Shown piece by piece: positions 31,508 through 38,435 of a stretch of DNA of 38,435 bases. The stretch comes from Intoshia linei (Eukaryota > Orthonectida > Rhopaluridae), in the NCBI GenBank assembly GCA_001642005.1, contig LWCA01000226.1, positions 1 through 38,435 on the forward strand. Reading direction: 5' to 3'. Every line of letters begins with the position of its first letter. The stretch's first letter is position 1. Below the pieces are notes generated by a model, which worked only from the letters and a program-made list of their open reading frames with translations, did no database searches and was not told the DNA's origin. Made by a program: the position numbers and the translations under genes.

Positions 31508-32100
31508 TAAAATTTTGTATAAATTCTTTCACATTACTAAAATTACAATGTTTGTTTAGTTAAGTTTCAAATGTTAACAATTACAATATAAATTGTATTT
31601 ACAAAATTTTACTAATTATTAGAATTAAATAAAACTTTTGTCGTCAAACTTGTCATGACAATTTTTATTTTTTTATACAAAATACGTTCAAAATCTGGTT
31701 AATCGTGTCAGATATGGATAGAAACAAGTTGATTAGCGCGTGTGTTTTGATAACTGAAAATTGTATCATTGCGCACAATTGTAGAATCTACAATTTAGAA
31801 ACATTGAAATTTATTTATAATAAATTTAAAGTTTAAACATAACTAATAGTTATTAACTACGTTATGAAAAAATGAAATTGTATGGAAAATGTATTTACGA
31901 GTTTAAGTATATTAGATTCGATATTGTCAAAATGGTATATCTAGTGCACTGGTTCCCGACTCAAATGTGTACGAACCCCCATTTCAAAATATTTATTTTT
32001 TTGGACCCCAAAGGAAACATGAAATATAAAAAATTTAAAAAAAAATGGATTTTTCCAATATTTAAGGTTTGGTAAAATTGGATTTCTTATATTGTGGTTG
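31508..32100. other. Intergenic, mostly featureless
   Basis: Upstream of the minus-strand gene at 31507. The last 130 bases contain a 'ggttcccgactcaaatgtgtacgaacccc' block and a 'ggtaaaattggattt' repeat shared with about 21340-21450. No coding frame here is convincing. Confidence 0.5.
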
Positions 32101-32108
32101 GATTAAGT

Positions 32109-32803
32109 CAGTTTTTCTCAACCTTTTTTACTGCGCGGAACCCTTATGAAATTTCAAAAAATCGCAACTCCTAAAAGCATGATCAAATTTTTTTTTCGCA
32201 TGTCGCATATATAAAACAATTTGATTTTTAATTAAAATATTACGCTATTTAATATTGAAAACATATACATTTTTTAATAAAGAAATTTATTTTTACCGAG
32301 GTTTTTAATTCTTGGACGTGTTTTTGAAAGACATACACGAAGTTCTTCTACCGACAGCAGCTTTGCCCGTTTCTTATGCTTAATTGCTGTCAATGCAAGT
32401 AAGATTATAATTTGTATCTTTCCTAGTTAATACGTAACGATAAGAACCACTAATATAATATTAATTCATTTATGACTTGTTTTGATCAAAATAAGTACTG
32501 AATATATTAAAATGCAGAATTTAATTATAGGAAGTCAGACAAACTGGCTAAGAATAAATATTTTTAAATTCTAAAAAAGATAATTTAAAATAAACACAAA
32601 AAGTATTTTAATTAAGTTGACCGATCGTATTTATCTTAATTAAAAAAGCATATCAAAATATGATTTTTGGTTTTATTAATTTAGAAACTTTTCAATTTAT
32701 ATTTTTTAAATTTATTTATTTTGAACCACTTTAAATTGAAAAATATAGCATTTATATTTCACGGAACCCCTGGGTTCCGAGGAACACGGGTTGAGAACCA
32801 CTG
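32109..32803. mobile_element. hAT-type MITE with perfect 8-bp target duplication
   Basis: Left end CAGTTTTTCTCAACC; right end, reverse-complemented, CAGTGGTTCTCAACC. Further in, both arms carry CGGAACCC. Identical GATTAAGT lies at 32101-32108 and 32804-32811. The 'CAGTGGTTCTCAACC' terminus plus an 8-bp duplication is the classic signature of widespread hAT MITEs. It is 695 bp with no transposase ORF. It inserted into an older repeat ('ggtaaaattggatttcttatattgtggttggattaag') that also occurs near 21340-21450 and 2150-2220. Confidence 0.9.
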
Positions 32804-32811
32804 GATTAAGT

Positions 32812-33695
32812 GGATTTTCTAAAAAAATTATTAAAAAAAAAAAGATCCGACTAGAACCCTTTTAATCAGTAACCCAACATTCAGGTAAATATCAACAATA
32901 GTATTACATTTTCGACAGAGCGATTAGTAAAAATTCACTGAAATATGTATCGTATTTTTTAATTAATTTGTCTTTTACGTCATTCGTTAATTATCAATAT
33001 ATTTATTTCTATTGATATGTATAAATGAATATGATTTATATACATTTGTATGTATTTGATCTCGCATTCAATTTTTAGATTATAAAAAAGTTTAAGTATT
33101 TTTTAAAATTCATTAATTTTTATAAAATTCTTAAATAAAAATAATTTATCTTTACTATTTAAAATATAATTATGATTAATTGACATTTGATGGCAATATT
33201 CATAATATTTTAAAAAGAATTTTATAACCTTTTATAATGTTTCGAATAATTTTGTAATATACCAATCTTTAGCTAATATGACTCATTTTAAGAATTAGAA
33301 TCTTGCAATATTGTCTATAGCACTATGCGAATTTCGTTAACTTGTTTCAAAAGTCGATTAGCAAGTAGTCCATGTAAATGTAGTTTTTAAAATTTACAAA
33401 CCTTTTTACAATTGGTATACGATACGTTCAATCCATCGCTGTTAAAATTATAATTTGATGTAATTCCTGTAATGTACAAATTGATAGGGAATTAACAAAA
33501 ACATTAGAGATCATACATAAATTCAAGATTGACGTTATAGACAAAAAAGCAAACAAAAATTATACTAATTGTCAATGTCAAAAATTAATACAATAAATTA
33601 TACATTCCAAATTTTGCAATGAAAATATGAATATCAAATTACCCTATAATTTAAACATATTTGATTAATATAAATATTGCAAATACACATTTTAT
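32812..33695. other. Intergenic AT-rich region upstream of the thyroglobulin-domain gene
   Basis: About 880 nt of plain AT-rich DNA without a supportable gene or repeat. The promoter of the 33696 gene presumably lies in its last few hundred bases, but no motif stands out beyond general TATA-like sequence. Confidence 0.5.
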
Positions 33696-34150
33696 ATGAA
33701 ATTTAAATTTTTCATAATACTCTTCGTCATTAGTGTTTCAAAAAAATTAACTGAAGTACCTAAAGAATATTTTCCTATAGGTATTAACAATTAAAACATT
33801 ATTCAATAACTATTAAAAGTTTAATTTAAATTGGTGCATAATACTAATTCAACGTCACAATTTTTATGATTCTGTAAATAAATACCACCAACCTGAATGA
33901 CTCATCTGGGGACTGGTTGAATGGAGCGCCCTAGTATCAAAAATTTATTATTATTATTATTTAATTCAATTTATCTTTTTAATTAGAGTGCAACGATCAT
34001 CTATTTTGTTATGAATCTGGTGCATATTATCCAATACAATGCAATACACAATTAAATGAATGTTGGTGTATTGATCAGTACCTTCAAGAAATTGTACATA
34101 GTCGAATTAATTGTAAATATAGAGTTTTCATGAAATGTCAAAATGGTTAA
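33696..34150 (+). CDS. Tiny secreted thyroglobulin type-1 domain protein
   Basis: Exons 33696-33780 and 33987-34150 (206-nt intron) give 82 residues. MKFKFFIILFVISVS is a clear signal peptide, with cleavage probably just after it. The mature part has seven cysteines. The core GAYYPIQCNTQLNECWCID matches the thyroglobulin type-1 signature (G-x-Y-x-P-x-Q-C ... C-W-C-V-D), followed by two more cysteines near the end. The usual spacing of about 20 residues between the first two cysteines is reduced to a few, so it is a compact or divergent version. Family members include cysteine-protease inhibitors (thyropins) and extracellular matrix proteins. A single domain with a signal peptide would fit a secreted inhibitor, but this is inference. 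It stands alone between repeats. Confidence 0.85.
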
Positions 34151-34316
34151 TTATACTTATTTTAAATAACTAGCTTGCCTGTTTGACACTTGGTACAAAC
34201 AGTAGCTTGTAAATTTATCGAGGTCGAAAGTTATCATATGTGTTTCTCAGGTTGAAATTCATAATAGAAAACTGTTCTTGAAATTTTTTTTTGAAACTTA
34301 TAGGCTTATACTTAAT

Positions 34317-35820
34317 ACTAGGTTGACTGTTATTTACTACGTACAAACAGCACCTAGCTCTGCCGAGGGCACATTTTTATTATACCAAAAGAAAAATTCA
34401 CGTTGAAAATCTAACTTAAAAATTCTACTATTCACTATTATCAATCCCATAAACAAGTGGTTCCCAAACTTGTTTCAGGTGGAACCATCATATGACATTA
34501 CTATTGAAAATCTAACTTAAAAATCCTACTATTCACTATTATCAATTCTTTAAAGGAAAAAATAAATTCACGTTGAAAATCTAATTTAAAAATCCTACTA
34601 TTCACTATTATCAATCCTTTAAAGGAGTGGTTCCCAAATTTGTTTCAGGTGGAATCATTATATCACATTACTTTTTACTTTAAAGTGAATTATTCCATCT
34701 TAATTTTTTGTTTGTTAACATTTGATAAAGAATTTTGAAAAAAAAATTGTTATCCCATTTTTTTAATTTATTAGACAAAATGTGTGTATAATATTAAAAA
34801 TAAAGTAAAATAAGTCCAATCATAAAAATTGTCATAAATAGCATAAATTCCAGAAAAAATAAAATTATAAAAACCTATTTTGTCAATTTCAATGTGATAA
34901 TATATATTCAATATCAATAATTAACGGAATCTTCACTTTATTAACATATTTCAGACGAATTTTACCAATATTGCAAAGGATTGTAATAAATATAAAAATG
35001 ATAATAATAAAGTTGTATTACTTTTAGTTTCGTTGTTGTAGTTTAAATTTTTAATTTAAAAATTGCGTACCAATGAACAAAATTCCGAAGGAATGAATTA
35101 TATAGATTTTCACTCATATTTCTTTATTGGAAATGTGTAGACGTTCAATGCACATTTTTTTGAAATTGTAGAATTATATTTTCAATTTTTATTTTAATGA
35201 AAATATTTAAAAAATATTGGTTGATAATATATTAACAATTATTTTTCACCGGGAATGCATAGATTTCTGCGGTTGAAATTTTGTATTTATATCAAATGGA
35301 ATAAGCTCTATCAGAATAATCTTTTTTTATTAATTTTCGGATCGTTAATTATTTCACATTTTTTGTTAATAAAATATTTTGGAAAAAAAATATATGAATA
35401 CTAAAATGCTTTTTTGACTGTGAAGTCGTCACTTATTCAGATTGAAAATTTTTGTGTGTGTTAATAGGATACAACTGTACCACCTTTAAATTTTTTTAAA
35501 TTCTAGATATGTTTTCATAAAAAAAGGGTAATTTGTGGTTTTGGCCTTGAAGATATAATTTTTTTAAATTTAAATTTATGATAATGTTTAAATTAATTTT
35601 TTAAATTCTCCAACTGGTTTGATTTTTTAAAAAAAAAGACAATTGGAGTTTTTGACCCGTAAGATGTGAGTTTGAGAGGTTGAAATTTATTTTTCTAAAC
35701 CCCGAAAATAACTGTAATTGAAATGTGGACTTTTTAAAATTCCAAGACTGGTAGTTATTGAAATAAAATAGAACACACACACAAACAAATATTGCGTAGC
35801 ATATTATATAAGTAAGGATA
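34317..35820 (+). mobile_element. Family A, fullest copy (about 1.5 kb)
   Basis: It runs from ACTAGGTTGACTGTTATTTAC (followed by ACGTACAAACAGCACCTAGC and TCTGCCGAGGGCAC) to GCATATTATATAAGTAAGGATA. The two ends are imperfect inverted copies (TATATACTACGTA versus, reversed, ATAATATGCTACGCA), and the 5' end can fold via CTAGGT/ACCTAG. The 'cctactattcactattatcaat' block is present three times (about 34400-34625). From about 35300 to 35760 there are degenerate 'aaattctagg...gtaatttgtggttttggccttgaagat' units, then a CACACACACA tract near the end. No ORF of significance. This layout (hairpin-like ends, internal tandem units, terminal microsatellite) recalls Helentron/DINE-type non-autonomous elements, but no diagnostic rolling-circle terminus was seen. 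Confidence 0.8.
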
Positions 35821-36480
35821 TTAAAATAAATGATTAAAATCAAGTAAACATGTATTGACGTTTGTATAGAAGAATTTGAAGGGTCAAAATTTAAAAAAAA
35901 TATTAACATTTTTAAACATTTGTATAAATAAGTCCTTCCCAAAGAGGTACACACTATAAAATTTTATGACAACACTTACAATGTTAACTCATTTAATTAA
36001 TAAATACAAAATTAAATAATTATGATTAAATTATATATTACTCATATTAATTCTAATTTTTATCAAAAATTTAAATTAGTTTAGAACATTATATTGTACC
36101 AACAATAAATTTCGACAATTTGACTAAAGGTAAAATATCATATAAAAACTATAAGTTGAAAAGTTAATTACACATGTAAATTTTGAAATTATAACTATTG
36201 TTATGATTTTGAAAATACAGTCAGACTCGTAATAAATAAAATAATAATGAACCCTAAATGTCAGATTTTTGACATTCATTATTAAACATTTCTGTGATTT
36301 AATGAACATCTTAAGAAATGTTTAAATAAGTTCATTTTATCTTATAATAAATTTGTATAATAGTAACTATAAAAATCGTTATACCCACAATTTATATTTT
36401 GTTTCACCACATTTTTAAATATTTTGAAGACAATTGAAATGTTAAAAATTTTTGACCTATGATTATCTTCAAAATATTTT
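35821..36480. other. Intergenic AT-rich region
   Basis: 660 nt between the family A copy and family B copy 3. No gene, RNA or repeat that I can support. Confidence 0.5.
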
Positions 36481-36640
36481 AAAAATGGGTAAACAAAACC
36501 TCCCTTAAAAACCCTATCAAAGTTTGAACTCAATATTATCTTTAAAATCTTTTAAAATTGTGTGGAAATTTTTTCCTTAAAGAGACCTACAAAAATTTGG
36601 TCAAAAAATCAATAATATCAAAATTAAAAACCATATTATC
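36480..36640 (+). repeat. Family B dispersed repeat, copy 3
   Basis: Contains 'cccttaaaaaccctatcaaagtttgaac' and 'cttaaagagacctacaaaaatttggtcaaaaaatcaataata', matching the copies at 28440-28595 and 17945-18110. A short frame follows at 36655 (MNLNNLNKIMNFRNLYNGIV..., 34 codons). Confidence 0.55.
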
Positions 36641-36846
36641 TAAATTCATTATAATGAATTTGAACAATTTGAATAAAATAATGAACTTCCGTAATCTTTA
36701 CAATGGCATAGTCAATTCAAAAAAATTAATTATTGACGAGTCTGACTGTATTTGCTAAAGTAAATTAAATTAAGAGATTAGGAATAAATTTTGAATCAAA
36801 AGATATAATATATTTACAAAATGAGACAACTCAATCGATAAAGAAT

Positions 36847-37251
36847 ATGACTAATTCTAGTGATTCAAAAAACAATGCAAATGACGATATAGACGGGGAA
36901 AATAATGGAAGAACCACGAAAATTGCAATTGGATCAGCCATTATCGGTTTAATTATATTGGCATTGTTGAGTTATGTAATTTTCAAATTTTACCAACGAA
37001 TAAAGCATAACAATAAAAAAATAAATATTCCCATGCACCGTGAAATTCACAGTTTATTGGATATTGAAAATATGCAACGGATCAAAAATAAAACGCTGGA
37101 ACGGAAAGCTAATCATCGAAAAGTATATAAATCTTCTAGCTGTCATGAATCTTCAACGTATAATATTGAAATGGCAATGAAACATAATATTGACAAATCA
37201 GTTTTTCATAATAAAATGTGTACTATCAAAAAAAACGAATTTTTTGTGTAA
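36847..37251 (+). CDS. 134-residue single-pass membrane protein, unrecognised
   Basis: Single-exon frame. A polar, acidic N-terminal segment (MTNSSDSKNNANDDIDGENN) has no signal peptide. One strong hydrophobic helix follows (about residues 27-47, IAIGSAIIGLIILALLSYVI), then YQRIKHNNKK, a basic stop-transfer flank. The C-terminal tail of about 85 residues is basic and His/Lys/Ser-rich (HREIHSLLDIENMQ; KANHRKVYKSSS). By the positive-inside rule the short N-terminus faces out and the tail faces the cytoplasm (type III-like). No upstream in-frame ATG competes. The gene converges on SPAG6, with 129 nt between stop codons. No family recognised; one-exon structure is unusual in this window. Confidence 0.75.
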   Translation: MTNSSDSKNNANDDIDGENNGRTTKIAIGSAIIGLIILALLSYVIFKFYQRIKHNNKKINIPMHREIHSLLDIENMQRIKNKTLERKANHRKVYKSSSCHESSTYNIEMAMKHNIDKSVFHNKMCTIKKNEFFV

Positions 37252-37316
37252 TCTTTAACAAATTTGTATATAAACTGTAAAATTAATTAAAATTTTTTAA
37301 TTTCATCGTGAAAATT

Positions 37317-37322
37317 TTTATT
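37317..37322 (-). promoter_or_regulatory. Candidate poly(A) signal of SPAG6
   Basis: TTTATT on the plus strand reads AATAAA on the minus strand, 59 nt beyond the SPAG6 stop. It lies between the convergent ends of SPAG6 and the membrane-protein gene. Confidence 0.5.
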
Positions 37323-37380
37323 TCATAAGATTTACAGTCTTTATATGTTTTGTTTTAATTTAAGTGGTATCTGGTGATAT

Positions 37381-37976
37381 CTACGGCGGTACATATTTTT
37401 CGACCTGTTCCAATAAGACATCAGAATAACCGGGTGTATAATATCTAATAAAAATTAAATTAAATAAAATTTATATAATATTACTTGACAATTTCAATTG
37501 GAAAGCAATTATTTATACTGGTTATATATTCAGATAAAAGAGAGCCAGGTTCAGATTTTATTGTTTGTATTTTTTTCAGACCTTCCGATGTTACAAACAT
37601 TTTTCTAGCTTTAGCGTCATGAGGTAAAACTTTACTAAATTGACCTACCACGTATTTTAATATATTTGATGGTGCATCATGTAAAAGTGGCTCCAGTAGT
37701 GGCAAGTGAATGCATTTTTGTAATATTGATTTAAGTGATCGTTTGCACTAATAATATATTCTTTATAGCTTGTATAAAATTTACCTTTTGCTGTAAATCT
37801 TCTGTGGACGCGGGGCTAGTGTATTTATCCAACAACTTTAATAATACATTTGATTCTCCAACTGCTTTTGCATGTTCCGGTGTGTGACTTCCAATTTGTC
37901 CTAAAGCCCACGCTATTGCTGCTTGTACGTGTGATTCTGCTTCGTCATTTAAAGCACAAGCCAATTGAACCACTCC
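37381..37976 (-). CDS. SPAG6: SPAG6/PF16 armadillo protein, C-terminal three exons only
   Basis: SPAG6 (PF16 in Chlamydomonas) is an armadillo-repeat protein of the ciliary axoneme central pair, needed for flagellar motility. On the minus strand the visible exons are 37976-37785, 37747-37485 and 37444-37381 (TAG), 172 residues of about 510. The 37-nt (37784-37748) and 40-nt (37484-37445) introns keep phase and restore family sequence. Landmarks in order: HVQAAIAWALGQIGSHTPEH, then EDLQQK|CKRSLKSILQKCIHL, LEPLLHDAPSNILKYVVGQF, SKVLPHDAKARKMFVTSEGL, EPGSLLSEYI and the conserved tail YYTPGYSDVLLEQVEKYVPP. The exon at 37976 begins after TATAACAG in phase 0, and no further exon is visible up to 38435, so the rest lies beyond the window. 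Confidence 0.95.
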
Positions 37977-38330
37977 CTGTTATAAAAAAACATTAGTTTC
38001 AACCTTTTTATGTCATTATCGTTATTATTATTATTATTCGATATATTTTGCATCAATCAAATTAAATGAGTTATAATTTAATTTAATTAAATCATAAATT
38101 TTACCTAAAAATACTGGATTGATAATTTATAATTTTTGGTGTAGTGACAAGCCTACAATACCGATATTCCTCTTTGCGGAGAGGGTAAGAGAGGCGGAAG
38201 GTTCGAAGAATTTTTTTGTAAAATGGGTGAATCATTTTTTACAATTGGGTATTAAAATATTCTAGAACAAGGGTTCCCACACTCTTTTCACGGCAGTCGG
38301 ATAATAAATTATAAAAATTATCGCGGAAAT
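37977..38330. other. SPAG6 intron sequence (minus strand), no exon seen
   Basis: AT-rich, with a TTATTATTATTATTATT run near 38020. A more GC-rich patch at about 38150-38300 (ctctttgcggagagggtaagagaggcgg; aagggttcccacactcttttcacgg) looks like an unidentified repeat. No armadillo-coding segment could be read. Confidence 0.5.
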
Positions 38331-38435
38331 CAGAATTTGAGATTGAAAAATTGCGTAGCAGTGAAAAAATTGCGAAGGAAAGAATTATATAGATTTTCAC
38401 CCATATTTCTTTATTGGAAATGTGTAAACGTTCAA
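38331..38435 (+). mobile_element. Family A fragment at window end
   Basis: Matches the middle of the full copy (aaattgcgtagcagtgaaaaaattgcgaagg; then attatatagattttcaccca; tatttctttattggaaatgtg) and is cut by the window edge. It lies in the SPAG6 intron. Confidence 0.75.

Noticed and set aside
31110-31559. 149-codon plus-strand frame with hydrophobic stretches
   Set aside because: Antisense of the minus-strand gene at 31028-31507, whose C-terminus looks constrained; the Phe/Leu stretches mirror Lys/Asn codons.
31872-32075. 67-codon plus-strand frame (MKLYGKCIYEFK...)
   Set aside because: Runs into repeat sequence shared with 21340-21450 and has no splice or family support.
34317-35820. Calling family A a Helitron outright
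   Set aside because: The internal layout is suggestive, but no CTRR-type 3' hairpin terminus or A/T-specific insertion could be demonstrated from these copies.
35601-35954. 117-codon minus-strand frame
   Set aside because: Mostly inside the 3' end of the family A copy; not preserved in other copies.
36342-36533. 63-codon minus-strand frame
   Set aside because: AT-biased residues only (Asn, Tyr, Phe, Lys) and it overlaps family B sequence.
1-38435. CRISPR arrays, bacterial operons, tRNA or rRNA genes
   Set aside because: None seen: the DNA is eukaryotic and spliced, the repeats are irregular transposon-derived, and no cloverleaf-like or rRNA-like conserved block was recognised by eye.

Overview
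This is a very AT-rich (roughly three quarters A+T) eukaryotic, almost certainly invertebrate animal, nuclear segment. The evidence is many spliced genes with GT..AG introns and recognisable animal or ciliary proteins: a Diaphanous-type formin, a MORN1-like protein, ARPC2 of the Arp2/3 complex, SPAG6/PF16 of the axonemal central pair, and a thyroglobulin type-1 domain. Most introns are only 35-44 nt. A minority are 60 nt to 2.2 kb, and the largest are swollen by mobile elements. Tiny introns of this size are common in some flatworms, so a flatworm-like animal is my best guess, but the sequence alone does not prove it.

Layout, left to right: (1) 754-10328 (+), the last 18 visible exons of a Diaphanous-related formin (armadillo-like N-terminal region, coiled coil, short FH1, complete FH2, tail); its 5' end lies outside the window. 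(2) 10762-15852 (+), an unrecognised 888-residue disordered protein with an MG-type N-terminus and seven copies of a 'SELDxKLNRxRxWE' motif. (3) 16029-23269 (+), a MORN1-like protein of about 450 residues. (4) 23657-25154 (+), a complete ARPC2. (5) 25155-27270, intergenic, with nothing found. (6) 27275-28935, a possible small minus-strand ORF, an hAT-type element and a possible small plus-strand gene. (7) 29298-30667 (+), an unrecognised 441-residue protein starting MGNN. (8) 31028-31507 (-), a small basic protein of 139 residues. (9) 32109-32803, an hAT-type MITE. (10) 33696-34150 (+), a tiny secreted thyroglobulin type-1 protein. (11) 36847-37251 (+), a 134-residue single-pass membrane protein. 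(12) 37381-37976 (-), the C-terminal three exons of SPAG6, convergent with (11).

Mobile DNA is a large part of the window. One AT-rich family ('family A', full length about 1.5 kb at 34317-35820) is present in at least eight copies or fragments. It carries degenerate tandem units of about 130-140 bp. Five other elements have recognisable ends: three hAT-like elements with 8-bp target duplications, one Tc1/mariner-like MITE with TA duplications, and a 608-bp inverted-repeat element nested inside a family A copy with an 8-bp duplication. Several sit in introns and account for the long ones.

Functionally, an actin-filament nucleator or elongator (formin) and a subunit of the other main actin nucleator (Arp2/3) lie about 13 kb apart on the same strand, separated by a putative adaptor and the MORN protein. 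Two unrecognised proteins have N-termini suited to myristoylation. The gene order need not mean co-function. Exon models were read by hand from reading frame, splice-site and protein-family agreement, and no search was run.
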